Source: Takakia lepidozioides (lineage: Eukaryota; Streptophyta; Takakiopsida; Takakiales; Takakiaceae). Taken from it: a DNA stretch of 64,000 bases. Of the stretch, positions 42,957 through 55,870 are shown piece after piece. The stretch lies in the NCBI GenBank assembly GCA_030704615.1, contig CM060733.1:62930001-62994000 (forward strand), in the 5' to 3' direction. The translations under genes and the position numbers were made by a program. The first letter of the stretch is position 1. Each line of letters begins with the position of its first letter. The notes under the pieces are model-generated. The model did not search any database. It saw only the letters and a program-made list of their open reading frames with translations, and was not told the origin of the DNA.

Positions 42957-43155
42957 CGACACAGCTTTACACAGCCGCAAAGCTTCACACAGCCCGTCAC
43001 AGCCAGTCACAGCCGCCACAGTTTCGCACAGCTTCACATAACCCGTCACAGCCAGTCACAGCCGCCACAGCTTCGCACAGCCCGACACAGCCTAACACAG
43101 CTTTACACAGCCAGTCACAGCTCGGCATAGCTTGACACAGCCTGTCACAGTACAC
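42957..43155 (+). repeat. CACAGC minisatellite
   Basis: About 18 units of the form CACAGCC(C/A)G(T/A)CA or CACAGCTT(T/C)A, period 10-11 bases, across ~200 bp. Sub-blocks of ~60 bp (CCGTCACAGCCAGTCACAGC) are themselves duplicated. Confidence 0.9.
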
Positions 43156-46100
43156 GGGGAACAGTTATCATTGACAGGGAACGACTGTGTGGGAACAACA
43201 TCTGCAGGGGGAACGTGTTATTTCAGGGGTAACGGTTAGTTAGTTAGGTGGTTAGAACAGCTTGCGGGAGATTAAGGAGAGCGGCAACAGGAAGGGGGCA
43301 CTTCACGGGAAGGGATTCTTGGTCATGTATGTGAGGAGATCAGGCGGAGAGCAAAAACGAAAGATGAACAGTAGATGCTTGTACATGCAAAGCTGTAGTG
43401 ATACTGTAGGGCAGATTAGAGTCACCATGGCATTGGTCTGATATATGATAAATCATAATCTGATACTTATTCGATACAATCACACTGTGTAGAGAGACAT
43501 GAGTGAAGCTGTGGAATGAATGCATGATTAACTGGAACTTAGTAGATACTAAAACAATCTGATGCTTCAGTATACACGGAAAGGTAAATTGATAACATGA
43601 AGGCAAGAAGGAATACAAATAGGAAGCACAACCAAGCAAGTAAAATTACAAATAGTTCACATACCTCATACAATTAGTAGAGCTGAAGCTTTCCAGAGAT
43701 AACTCCCTTGCCTGTCATGTATTAAGAAATGCATTAGTCCTGACCCAAGCATCAGTAGATGATAACTGATCTCTTCAGGTCAAGACTAACTAAGTGGCAC
43801 TCATTGAACGTTCTTCAGCAAATGGAATGCTAGGATATTGAAGTGTAGGAAACGAGACGACATATGAACTCCAAAGGGATGATATTTCCTACTGTGCTTG
43901 GGCAAAATCAACACTAGAATACAATAAGTTTCATGCACAAATTTTATTGTCTATTCTTGGTTTTCTCTTCCGCTGCAGCCTAGGATAGACAGAGTACTAA
44001 CGGTTGATCAAGTTGATGTCTGGGTAGGTCCCCTCGTTTATGGACCAGTAAAGCAAACAGGCTGGCTTCTCATCAGAAAATATCGAGTTCAACAAGATGG
44101 AATGCCAAAGAAAACTATCTGAGTGCATCACCTCAAATGGGTGATCTCGTAATCAGGATTGTTGGATTTGCTAATATAGAACTACTAGGATTTGACCTGT
44201 CTCCAGCCTTTTCTCATCGACAGATGCCTTTCCTACTTTCTTCTTCCTGCAGATAATGTGGGTCTAGCTTCGCTGTCTCATTTCCTTCATTGCCTTTGTT
44301 GCTTGGTGTCTCTGCCTCATCATCCCTTGCATTGGTTGCTTCCCCATTGTTTGCCCTTTCCCTATACATCTGTTCTCCATTTTCTAATTGGTGTGTCTTT
44401 TCCTTAATTGCAGAGTCTGTTTGCTGCTCAATCTCCTCTCCATTCAATCCTCCCTTTGGATTACTGCTCTTGGGCTGTGGTGCACACACTCTTGCTGTTC
44501 TCATATAGTTTGAAAAAAGATACGTCTCCCACTTCTGCTTCCTTGATAGTGTTGCTGCTCATCTTCATGTTGTATGCAAGCTCCAGGCAATGCTGGCCCT
44601 GCATTGATCCCACTTTCTCAACACCCATACCAACTGCACTTCCATGATTCACCTCCTTCTCCTCTGATTGTTCCATGCTTAATGATCGTGTCTGTCTTGT
44701 TGCATTTGCAGGGCTGGTCTCCTATTCAGCTCCATTCACTTGAAGGTCCTCCTATCGCAGCCCCTTTTCTTGCAACCCCAAAAGAGATGAGTCTGCCCTC
44801 TCTGTCTTACTCCCTAATTTCCCTTCATCAGTGCCTTCAAGTGTCCTCTTGGAACCTCTCATGCCCTCACTTCGGATTAGATCTTCTTACTGTGCTTGGT
44901 CTGCAGTACTCAGTGGCAGTCTATACTCATAGTTGTATTCAATTCCAGTTGTTTGTCCCACAATGTTTACCCCAGGTAGTAATTCAAACTTGACCCTCTT
45001 ATGCTTCAGTTTCCTTTCAGTTATTTTGCATGCAGTTGGAATGACATCTTCTATTGTTTCCTTGATGACCTCAAAGTCAAACCTAGTGGTCAAGTCTATG
45101 CCCTTAATATTTCCCAGCTGTCTCCACTCAAGCGGATTTAGACTTGTTCTAACCTTGAAGGCTACCCCAGTTAGTTGCCTCGTGAACTGCCACAGGGCCC
45201 AAACAAAGAGACAGTAATGTACCTCACTCATCTTTGATTTATCCTCACTGACTTTCCGTGCAATATAGCCTTTCTCGAGATGTCCACCCTAGTTTGTACA
45301 AAGCCTTTGACCTTTTGTTCTTAAAATATTCACGGTGAGTTCATGCTATCTTCATTTCAACTTAAACTAGTGTGTATCTCAGAGGATGGGCATAACATGG
45401 GCCGGTGCCGGGGAGGGTTGGGGAAAATGCAAGGGTGTTGCAATGCCAGCAATGAATAACTTGCTATCACGTTGGGTGCCAGTTGGGGAGCGGGCCTTTT
45501 CCCCGGGTCTTATTCATAAATTCAACTCGTTATCCATATCTTGATTTGTTGTGTGGCAATGATATGTAAGCCTGCATGTCTTATCCATTCTTCCCTGGTT
45601 AGCCCGCTTCTCCTTTCCAGTTGCCCTCTCTAGGTGAATCTTCTTCCATCAGAGCTTTGAATTCTCAGTACTGCTCTCACTCTTTCTTCAATTTATTTTT
45701 TGTTGTGCTTAACTGGGCAAATGAACTAGATATGCTGCTCTATCGGCAGGATTGGGGAAAAAGATAGCTATGGGGATTCTATGGTGTACAACTTGTATCT
45801 CAGTGTTGTGATGATGCATCCAAGGCACCTGCCCAAGGTTATCTGCCCCTCATTTCATCTCTCTCCTCATCATCCCTCCCCTTCACCATCTTCCGCTAAA
45901 AAAGGTGCAGGGTATTATCAAACAGCTGTCAATGTTTCCATCTGTGACTGAGACAAGGGACTCCATAATTGAAGTGAAATGGCAGCAGATAGCAGGGAGA
46001 ATGACATAAGGATTACAACAACTGGACTGGTAACTTGCTGGAGACTGATGAAAGCCAATCGCTGTTTGCAAAAGCCTGGCCTTTGTTGTCCTGCCCCTGG

Positions 46101-46800
46101 GATCTGGGCGTGGAAGAATTGGTGTGATTCATCCCATTCAATATCCCCCCTCCCTATCAACATGTGTAATTAAACTCATTCTGTTGTAATCAATTGATAT
46201 ATGGATTATGATAGGGCTGTTGTACAAGCTGGTCTTGGCAAGGACAATCTGGTTGGAAAAACACTTTCACAGTATCTTTTGACTGGGAGCAAAAGCCCTT
46301 GCTCAAAAAAAATGCTTTAAATAAGGACAAAATAAATGATGAACACTCGAACAAATATGCATAGAAAATAACAAAGTTTTTTTCATGAAACTGTGACATT
46401 AAATCAAAATCCAAATTATTTCAAATCTAATCCAATTGAAAATGAAGATAAAAAAGATATCAGCGGTCTGGAACTGGCTAAACGGATTTTCATGTAGGTT
46501 TTGAGTCCTCTAATTCATATGGTCTGACAAATGCAGAAAGAATGTATTCATAAACATTGTTTGCTTGTAGTGCTTTAGCCTTGTGGCCATCGACCCTCTG
46601 TCTAGTTTTGTGAGGATCAAAAGGAAAAAGATGCTACATTCGTGAATTGGTCGCTCGATTCTGCTTAGAAGCAGCAAGTGTTTTCTCTTTTGAAAGTAGT
46701 ATAGAACGGTGCGAGAGAATAGTTATCTTTGTCATTCTCTTCAAGCCTCTGCAAAGGCTGATCAACTGAAAAAGTAAGTTGTAGTTTAGCTATTCCAACT
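43156..46800. other. no gene recognised
   Basis: A 3.6-kb low-complexity, AT-leaning stretch. Small frames exist: about 43970-44130 on plus contains VDQVDVWVGPLVYGPVKQTG, and 44887-45231 on minus is a 114-codon frame with CKITERKLKHKRVKFELLPG. I recognise no family and see no splice structure. They could be retrotransposon debris. Confidence 0.3.
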
Positions 46801-49800
46801 GCATTGCTTACACTGGAGTCATGTCGAGGCCCAAATGCAACCTCTAGGGTAGCTTTTGCCGTTGGCCCAAGTGTCCAATGTCATCTAAGTAAGTTTTTTT
46901 CCACAGAGCCTACGACCAGATTTGAACCGGAGACCTTTGCCTTGATATCTCTCCCGTCGAGGCTCCAACCATTGTCCAATGAATGCCCACTTTGCCATTT
47001 TTGCTATTTTTTGTGAATTTCCAGCGACCAAAAGTACTTGGAATTCCACATCTCCCACACCGCAGGTCCAACAATCATGAGACCAAGCCCGTGGCCCCCC
47101 CCCCCCTCGTCGAGGGCTTTCCAACAGTACCAAGCACCACGGTTGGGGCCCGCAGTTTGGGACATCTCAACGTGACAAAACAAAACAAAACAAACGTCTC
47201 GATTCATATATTGACTAGGGTAGCCTATGCCGTTGGCCCAGTTGTCCAGTGTCATCTAAGCCCAATTGTAAGATCTTCTATGTATCCCAGTGCGTCTCCT
47301 GTGACGAGGCCCAAGTGCGACCTCTAGGGTAGCTTGTACCTTTGGCCCATGTGTGAAGAATTGAAATCTAAAATCATGTATCCAAGTGCGTCTCCTATGT
47401 CGAGGCCCAAATGTAACCTCTACGGTAGCCTGTGTTGTTGGCCCAAGTGTCCAATGTCATCTAAGCCCAAGTGTAAGATCTTCTATGTATCCTAGTGCAT
47501 CTCCTATGTCGAGGACCAAATGCGACCTCTAGTGTAGCCTATGCCGTTGGCCAATGATTGAAAAATTGAAATCTAAGACCAAGTGCAATTTCCTATGTAT
47601 CCCTGTGCGTCTCCTATGTCTAAGTGCAATCTTCTATGTATCCAAGTGCATCTCCCATGTAGAGGCCCAAGTGTCCACTGTCATCTAAGCCCAAGTGCGA
47701 TATCCTATGTATCCAAGTGCGTCTCCCATGTGCGTCTCCTATGTTGAGGCCCATCTAAGCCCAATGTGCAATCTCCTATGTACCCAAGTACGTCTCCCAT
47801 GTCAAGGCCCCATTTATTATTTTTCATGAATTTATTGAGTAGTAATATCCATCATTATTGATATATCTCCCGTCTCTAGGGTAGCCTGTGCCGTTGGCCC
47901 AAGTGTCCAACTCGTCATCTAAGTCCAAGTGCGTCTCCTATGTCGAGGCCCAAGTGCGACCTCTAAGGTAGCCTGTGCCTTTGGCCCAAGTGTCCAATGT
48001 TATCTAAGTCCAAGTGCATCAATATACCGTGGAGGCCGCTCTATTTCGACGGACCGTGATGGAATCATTAAATACATGCAGGTCGTCAGCTTCGGCAGGC
48101 TTAATGACAATATTAATATTCAGGCTTCATCCAATTTTTCAAGAATTCGGCACCCTGGGTACTTTTCATTAAATTAGGTGGGTAATGTCAAGATTCACGT
48201 ATAGTTGACATTCTCTGTGGCAAGTCATAATTATGGTCAGCCATAACTCTCTCGCAAGCCATAGTCATGGTTAGTGGTAAACATTTTTAATAAGTCTCAA
48301 ATTTTGTTTTTTTTGTTTTTTGTTTTTTTTCCCAAACTTGACGTTTAGGAGTTACCACATTGCTAGTCACACCTTTTGTTTTCAAAGTTCATCTCTTTAA
48401 ATGCAGATTATTCCCATATTTCGTCTACTCCCAGGGCAGAATTTTAAAATATTTGTTCTCTCTTAGAGTGAATTAATTTAAGACGGAATAGAGCGACCTC
48501 TACAGTATGAAGCAAGCCATATCTAATCATTTTTTTTCCCACAGAGCTACGACCAGATTTGAACCGGAGACCTTTCCCTTGATATCTCTCCTGTCGAGGC
48601 TCCAACCATTGTCCCAGGAATGCCCACCAATTTTTCGTGAATTTCCAGCGACCCAAAGTACTTGAAATTCATCTCCCACACCGCACGTCCAAAAATCGTG
48701 AGACCAAGCCCGTGCATCCCTCCTCGTTGAGGGCTTTCCAACGGGACCAAGCACCAGTGCCGGGGCCTCGTGGTTTGGGACACCTCAACGTTACAAAACA
48801 AAACAAAACAAACAAACGTCTCGCTTTATATATGAATAGGTAGCCTGTGCCGTTGGCCCAAGTGTCCAATGTCATCTAAGTCCAAGTGTAAGATCTTCTA
48901 TGTATCCCAATGCCTCTCCTATGTTGAGGCCCAAGTGTGACCTCGAGGGTAGCATGTGCCTTTGGCCCATATATGAAGAGTTGAAATCTAAGTGACCGAG
49001 TGCAATTTCCTATGTATCCCAATGCGTCTCCTAAGTCGAGGCCCAAGTGCGACCTTTAGTGTAGCCTATGCCGTTGGCCCATGTGTGAAAAATTGAAATC
49101 TAAGTCTATGTGCAATTTCCTACGTATCCAAGTGTGTCTCCTATGTCGATGCCCATCTAAGCCCAAGTGCAATCTTCTATTTATGTATCCAAGTGCATCT
49201 CCCATGTAGAAGCCCAAGTGTCCAGTGTCATGTAACATGCCCAAGTGCAATCTCCTATGTATTCAAGTACGTCTCCCATGTCAAGGCCCAATTTATTTAT
49301 TTTCCATTAATTTATTGAGTAGTAATATGTCCATTCATTATTGATATATCTCCCCTCGAGGCTCCCAGGAAAGCCCGCTTTGCTATTTTTTGCAAATTTC
49401 CAGCGACCAAAAGTACTTGAAATGCCACATCTCCCACACCGGAAGTCCAAAAGTCATGAGACCAAGCCGGTGCACCCCTCCTCATCGAGGGCTTTCCAAC
49501 GGTACCAAGCACCAGCGCCGGGGCCTCGCGGTTTGGGACATCTCAACGCTACAAAACAAAACAAAACAAAACAAAACAAACAAACAAACAAACGTCTCGC
49601 TTCATATATTGACTAGGGTAGCCTGTGCCGTTGGCCCAAGTGTCCAGTGCCATCTAAGCCCAAGTGCAATCTTCTATGTATCCCAGTGCGCCTCCGATGT
49701 CAAGGCCCAAGTGCGACCTCTAGGGTAGCCTGTGCTGTTGGCCCATGTGTGAAGAATAGAAATCTAAGTCCAAGTACAATTTCCTATGTATTCCAGTGCG

Positions 49801-50745
49801 TCTCCTATGTTTAGGCCCATCTAAGCCCAAGTGCAATCTTCTACATATCTCCCACATGAAGGGCCAATCACTGCTCCAGGAAAGCCCACTTTGCTATTTT
49901 TCGCAAATTTCCAGCGACCCAAAACACTTGAAATTCCAGATCTCCCACACCGCTTGTCTAAAAAATCATGAGACCAAGCCGGTGCACCCCTCCTTATCGA
50001 GGGCTTTCCAACGACACCAAGCACCCGCGCTGGAGCCCCGCGGTTTGGGAGATCTCAACGACGCTACAAAACAAAACAAAACAATTGTATGTAAAGAAGT
50101 ATTAATATAAACTTCTAACTCTTTCACCAAATTCCAATCTTTGAATCACATTAGATTGTCAATTTCAATTCTTCACACATGGGCATCGACATAGGAGACG
50201 CACTTGGATACATAGGGGATTGCACTTGGACTTAGATGACACTGGACACTTGGGCCAACGACACATGCTACCCTAGCACCGGCTTGGTCTTATGATTTCT
50301 GGATCTGCGGTGTGGCAGATGTCGAATTTCAAGTACTTTTGGTCGCTGGAAATTCGTGAAAAATAGCAAAGTGGGCTTTCCTGGAGCAATGATTGGGCCT
50401 TCACGTGGGAGATTTGGAATTTCAAGTGTTTTCGGTCACAGGAAATTCATGAAAAGAAATAAATTGACAACAATGATTGGCCTTGGGCTTAGATGGGCCT
50501 CGAAGAGACCCACATGGGAGACGGCGCCCTTGGATACATATGAGATTGGGCTTAGATGACACTGGAACACTTGGGCATCTACATGGGATACACTTCGATA
50601 CAGAGAAGATTGCACTTCACTTGGGCTTAGATGGGCCTAGACATAGGAGACGCACTTGAATACATAGGAAATTGCACCTCGTCTTAGATTTCAATTCTTC
50701 ACACATGGCCAACGGCACACAGGCTACCCTGTAATTATAATAAAA
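46800..50745. repeat. compound repeat array of two modules
   Basis: Module T (~105 bp) reads like GTCGAGGCCCAAGTGCGACC, TCTAGGGTAGCCTGTGCCGT, TGGCCCAAGTGTCCAATGTC, ATCTAAGCCCAAGTGCRATC, TTCTATGTATCC. It occurs many times, with internal deletions. Module S (~290 bp) starts with CTACGACCAGATTTGAACCG, then GGAGACCTTTGCCTTGATAT, a segment TTTCCAGCGACC(C/A)AAA, and ends in (ACAAA)n-rich sequence. Clear copies of S lie at about 46893-47195, 48531-48815, 49355-49600 and 49860-50080. From ~50160 the same words appear in the opposite strand. The open frames here repeat with the modules and are not genes. Confidence 0.85.
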
Positions 50746-52180
50746 CAAGGTGCAAGAGGGAGACTGATGTCATAATTGTGGCATTTGCTTCTCTCGCAAC
50801 TTCTAAAAATAAAATAAAATATGACTCAATTCCGCCGTAATAGGTCTAATTTTTTTGTGACTATAGGACCAGGCTTGTCGGGCAAGGTGGACTTCCGTGA
50901 GCCTAATTAGGCTCACGTTCTAGCATCCTCGGCACGATTAGTTCCCAATGACTGAGGGCCTTGTCCCAAAAACCTAAAACTTGGCCACAAAATTCCTTGA
51001 AGTACCCTTAAAATACTTGCCAAACTGTAGGTCCAATGGCCTTGACCACCAACAACAACACATTACCAAACCGCAAAAACAGCCTGGAAAAGTCGCATCC
51101 ATTGTGGAGCAAATTAAAAAGTGGTGGATAGATTGCCGCTTTGCCTTGTAACCAGCCATTCTTTTAGTGGCGAATAATCGCCAGATTTCGACCTCAAAAA
51201 ATAAAATCGAATATTCTGTCGCAAATCCACTGTTTTTTCATGGATGAAATCGCCAAATTTCTCCAAATAAAAAATAAATTATGGATGAATTTGCCAAATA
51301 TGGATGGTATATATGGATGATGGCACATAGGTGGATGAATTACAGTGGATGAACAGAATAAATGGCTATTTCCTGCAAAACTCTGTAGCCACTCGTGCTG
51401 TTTTCCAAATTTCTTTAAAAAAACACTGCTTGTAACCTGAAGCACAATACATTTGAACACCATTGAATACAGAAAATAAAGCCACACCGCCAACGGCGCT
51501 CGAAGCTACCTCCAGGTTGAGACTTCGCCGTGAAAAACATTTTTAGGAATTTTACCCAGAGTTTAATTACCTTAATAACTCGCTAATAGTTCTATAGAAA
51601 TAATAGGGGCCATCCCCCAGATGGCCAGTCGCCGCAAGTTGAACTGGCTCATAAGTACGCGGACATGGCCGGCATCTTCTCTCTTCTATGGCCGTTTAAT
51701 TTGAGATTTCATACTAGATGACTTACAAAGGTGCAGCAATCCAGATTGAACGATCGTCACCAACCTCCCTACCACGCCAATGAGCAGCACAAAAAGCACA
51801 TGTGCGCCTGCGGCTCTCGAGAAACGTGGACACGTGGACAGGCCACGGCTAAACGCGGAGCCGGGTATAGCCAGGGGTGGCAAAACCTAAATTGGTCCCG
51901 CCATGAAACAGCCTACCTGCGGTCGGAGAGAGCACTCGGCGGTTGGCCAGAGAGAGACACGGAGAAGAGAGGTGACGAAACCCTGAAGAAGATGGCACAG
52001 TCCGTTGCTTGCTCTCATTGAAGCTGCTCGCTCTCTCGTGGTCCGCAAAAAGATTGATCGAGAGGCAGCAGGAGGTTCCATACAGGCGCCTGCACAGTCG
52101 TGCACACCAGGTCTGTAGTACTGGGCTTATCTCTTTGTCCTGGTCGTCTTCTTGTCTCGTTTTCTCATTTTAGAAGACAG
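50746..52180. other. no gene recognised; upstream region of the NUP50-like gene
   Basis: AT-rich intergenic sequence with a cluster of GGATGAA/GGATGG words at 51240-51350. From ~51900 the composition changes to a 5'-UTR-like, CT-rich stretch, and the region ends in CTCATTTTAGAAGACAG directly before the ATG at 52181, which may hold a 3' splice site of a 5'-UTR intron. Confidence 0.4.
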
Positions 52181-53389
52181 ATGGCATCCCCTCCAGATCA
52201 AAGCCCTGGAAATTCCTCAAAGAAGCGAGTGGCTGCACGTCAGTTGTCAAAAGATGACGATCCAGATAATGAAGAGACCCCTGTTGAAGAAGGGGCAACA
52301 TTCCAAAGGGCAAGTGAAGCAGTGCTCGCAAACAGGCGGATAGTCAAAGTTCGCCGCACTCCAGCTACAGGGGCTGGTACTGCCCCCAACCCCTTCGCCT
52401 CCATCCGCCTTGTACCCCCTTCTGCCTCAGTCCCTCAAGAGAAGCCTCCTGCTCCTGCTCTCTCGGCTAAGCCGTTGACGCCGGATGAAAGGAAAGCAGG
52501 GGAGAAGGGTGAGGCAAGGGGAGGAGATGCAGTGGGTCCGAGTGGTTCTAGTTCTGAGACCTTTCAGCAGCTGTCATCTGCAAAGAATGCGTTTTCTGGT
52601 TCTTTTGGAACTGGTTTTACTAGTACAACTTTCTCCTTTGGGAATACGCAATCATCGTTTGCTTCCTCGTCAGGATTTGCTTCGTTCAGCTCTGGGGGTT
52701 CTTTTGGATCAGGAACATCGTTTGGCTCAGGTCTCTTTGGTTCAAGCTCCACAACTGGAGCTGCTACATTCCCATCTCTCTCCAGCGTCTTTGGCAAGGC
52801 AAATGGGAGCACTACTCCTTTCCAGCTCTTTGGGACTCCATCAGCAGACACTCTTCCTCCTCTTTCAGGGCAGCAAAACCCCTGTGGACTAACCCTTCAA
52901 GAAGTGCCGCTAGAAACAGGAGAGGAGAAAGAGAAGGCTGTCTTTACAGCGGATGCTTCACTATTCGAGTTTCTTGATGGGGGATGGAAGGAGCGTGGGA
53001 AGGGAGAACTCCGAGTTAATATCCCTGAGGAGAAAGACAGAAGGGCGCGGTTGGTAATGAGGTCGAAAGGAAATTATAGACTACTGCTGAACGCTAGTCT
53101 CTTCCCTGACATGAAGCTGACAAAGATGGATAATCGTGGCGTTACCTTTGCATGCGCCAATAGTGCGGGAGAGGGGAAACAGGGCCTGACCACCTATGCA
53201 GTGAAGATGAAGGATGGCATGGTGGCTGCAGAATTTTTTGCCTCTGTCCACGACCACAAGGGTAACACAAATGCCGAACCGAGAACTCCAGAAAGCTCCC
53301 CAAAGGCCCACGATAGACCTTCAAAAGTCCGTGATGAGTCTTCAAAGGATATTGAAACAGGGGTTGAGGTTGATGCTGTTGTAGTCTGA
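52181..53389 (+). CDS. NUP50: NUP50-like nucleoporin with Ran-binding domain
   Basis: 402-codon intronless frame from ATG 52181; an in-frame ATG at 52100 lies in probable 5' UTR. The N-terminus has the Nup50 signature (SKKRVAARQLSKDD, then GATFQRASEAVLANRRIVKVRR and NPFASIRLVPP), known to bind importin-alpha. The middle (~150-240) is Ser/Gly/Phe-rich with FG-type repeats (FGSGTSFGSGLFGSSS, FGKANG), typical of nuclear-pore nucleoporins. The C-terminal ~120 residues form a RanBD1-type Ran-binding domain (FEFLDGGWKERGKGELRVNI, ARLVMRSKGNYRLLLNASLF, FFASVHDHK). It should act at the nuclear pore in import cycles with Ran-GTP. It is the one intact host gene here and has no sign of decay. Confidence 0.92.
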   Translation: MASPPDQSPGNSSKKRVAARQLSKDDDPDNEETPVEEGATFQRASEAVLANRRIVKVRRTPATGAGTAPNPFASIRLVPPSASVPQEKPPAPALSAKPLTPDERKAGEKGEARGGDAVGPSGSSSETFQQLSSAKNAFSGSFGTGFTSTTFSFGNTQSSFASSSGFASFSSGGSFGSGTSFGSGLFGSSSTTGAATFPSLSSVFGKANGSTTPFQLFGTPSADTLPPLSGQQNPCGLTLQEVPLETGEEKEKAVFTADASLFEFLDGGWKERGKGELRVNIPEEKDRRARLVMRSKGNYRLLLNASLFPDMKLTKMDNRGVTFACANSAGEGKQGLTTYAVKMKDGMVAAEFFASVHDHKGNTNAEPRTPESSPKAHDRPSKVRDESSKDIETGVEVDAVVV

Positions 53390-54325
53390 CTGATTGCATA
53401 AGCTGGTTTAGCTAGGTTCATATGACTCATACAGGCTGGTGTCTTGCTTGTGAAGTCTATTTTGGGAGACTCTTATTTGCCCGAGGAACAATTCAAACCC
53501 ATTGGAAGTTTGTTAAGGTATATAGATAGTATTTGTATGCATAAACAGTATTCTGCTAGCAAGAAATGCCAGAGTTTTGCACTCTTAGGTCCAAAGCTTG
53601 CCATTCAGATGCATCATAGCATGCTAGATTGTTGAGTGATTGAAATTTGACTAGATCATGAGGGGGGATGGTGACAGGTAAGGTAGATTAGAAAGGAACA
53701 TAGGCTGTAATTCAGTGGGTAGTAGAACACTCTTGAAGTGAGGAACATGGCAGACAAGGCATCATAGCAAAAACCTGTAGATGTAGAAATACCTTTGCTT
53801 ACGAGCACCTTCGGCTGTATCTGCATGTGGTGCTTCGGACTTCTTTCTCAAAATGTGAAGTTGTCCTCATTTTGTTATAATTAGTGCAGGTGTGTATGCT
53901 TCATGCATTGTTTGTGTGTGTGTGAGCAAGAGAGAATGTACTCATGCTGTTCCGACCATTGACCCCGCGGGAAACCAACCTTTCCAAGCTGTTTGCGGGG
54001 TTTGCACCCACCAGGGTTTAGCTTATCCCTGCAGGTATAAACTTAATTTTCCTGCAACTGCCATTAAGGTATTCACAGAGGCACTTGTCCGCATGCCAAC
54101 TCGACAGCCTAGTTGAGTTTAGTTTTATAGCCCAGCCTTTAAAACAGAAATGACATGCTTGGGGAAGGCTTCTGCCTGTCCCTCTGGGCTGTGTGCAGGG
54201 CGGGAGAGAATGTACTCATAAGTCTTTGTTTGCCATAGCCTTGAGGCCATAGACCCCGCACCAGTTTGGCCTGAAACATAGGGAATAGGTACTACCTTTG
54301 TGAGGGGCTCAGGCCAGTAGTGTGA
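53390..54325. other. no gene recognised; 3' flank of NUP50-like gene
   Basis: Likely 3' UTR and spacer. A phrase (GAGAATGTACTCAT) with a following ~90-base block (GACCCCGC...) occurs twice, near 53933 and 54208, as a diverged direct duplication. No gene. Confidence 0.4.
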
Positions 54326-55870
54326 CTTACCTCGGTGTAATCAATTAGTTCGAGCTTTCCAGATATCCTGTAGAAAGCCCTTCACACAAGCATTGATCTG
54401 CTGGATGTGAGCAGCCCAAAAGTAAGTCCCCAACTGGGCCAGGGCTGAGGGTCGGCCTCGAGATTTTGAAAGATGGTGAACGGAGGTGCAGGAATCATGT
54501 TCTTGATGTTCCTGCAGAGGGTCACCCTGGCTGTTTGTCAAGGGGTGACGCCGGTAGTATGACTTACCTTGAGATAGACGAGTTTTCCAGACATCCTCTA
54601 GAAATCCCTTCACACAAGCATCAATCTGCTGTGTGTGATTTGCTGACCTCAAAAGGGCCTGGGCTTTTGGCTCAGCCTCGAGATTTTCAAAGTTGGTAAA
54701 CAGAGGTACAAGAACAATTCCTTGAAGAGGGTGTCTCTTTGGTGCGAGTACCAAGGACAATGAATCAGGAAGTGAATGTTGCCTTCAGGTTGCCCACACA
54801 AGGGGCATTTGCAATCTTCCTTTCCTCTCTGCATCTGTTTGTTGTTCCAAGGTAGACTTCCTGCCCTGAGTTTGAAATTGTAGTCTAGTGTAAACCCTTG
54901 AGGTCATCCATGATGGCCTCCCCCATGTTAGAGACTGGAAACAAGTTGAGGGAAGTGTTCTGCCTAACTTCATTTTCATCAGACATTTTCCTGGCAACAG
55001 ACCCTGCAGTCAGATTTATCCAGCAGGGTCAAGACTTGCGGACTTAGATGCAGATCCTTGAAAATCTCTTCTACCCTCTTCCCCCAGGACTTGGCCTATT
55101 TGACAGGGCGATTCTGCATCCAAGATATAGAGTCGATTAACTGAGGATATCTGAAATAAGTCATACGTTGTAGCTAACCCCGCCATCTGACCTTGAAATC
55201 ATCTCGTTGTGAGCTTGAGGGAGGGATGAGCTTGAGGGAGGGATGCCAAACTCACCCTGAACAGCCACAATACGGGCCACAATAGCTGTTTTGGAGCATG
55301 TTGACATATTGTACTTCTTGAGCACCCCCACTTGAATGGATCTATTTTATTTCAGAGTTCATCCCTCTGCAATGGAAAGATTTAGTGAGACCCAACGCTT
55401 TGCGCTTGCCAGATTGAACAACTTTTTGAATATGTGCATCCCAATTACAATTGGAACTCAACGCCATCGTATGTGTAGGAAGGGAGGACAAGTATCTCTT
55501 GGCTTTTTCACTGCCACTTGAGATTGCCTCCTCCCGCCCCTAGGTCGTTGAATGCCACCACTGCACATTTACTGGCATTGGTCTCTAGCCCCCAAAGGTC
55601 AAAGTATCTATGAATACTGAATCCTGAAGATTGGATGGAGTCTCCCCTAGGTCTGAGAAGTCATCCGCAAACATAAGGGCTGGTATGGTGGCATCACCCA
55701 CCCTTAACCCAATCCCTCACTTTCCACATCCTCGAGAAGTTGATTGATGAAAACATTGAAGAGAAGGGGAGAGGGTACATCCTCGAGCTACACCTTGGCC
55801 TATGTCAAAGAAGTTAGACTTCTGTCTATTAACAGTGACACCCCTGGAAACCTATAATTTATGCCAAGGA
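54326..55870 (-). pseudogene. LINE (non-LTR) reverse transcriptase and C-terminal zinc domain
   Basis: On the minus strand: GVARGCTLSPLLFNVFINQL (RT motif near 55741-55800), the catalytic FADD box (ALMFADDF, 55657-55680), fragments of the thumb and connection, and a C-terminal zf-RVT-type zinc domain CKCPLCGQPEGNIHFLIHCP...R (~54740-54830). Many stops and frameshifts interrupt it. The last part is repeated: ~54330-54485 is a diverged copy of ~54560-54700, so the tail was duplicated. An upstream endonuclease was not found. Confidence 0.8.

Noticed and set aside
46900-46970. tRNA gene suggested by GGTTCAAATC-like B box (minus strand)
   Set aside because: No acceptor stem or A box can be fitted, and the sequence recurs as a repeat module.
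46885-49512. Repeated small minus-strand frames with SHDFWTCGVGD and RFKSGR
   Set aside because: They track repeat module S and shift frame between copies.
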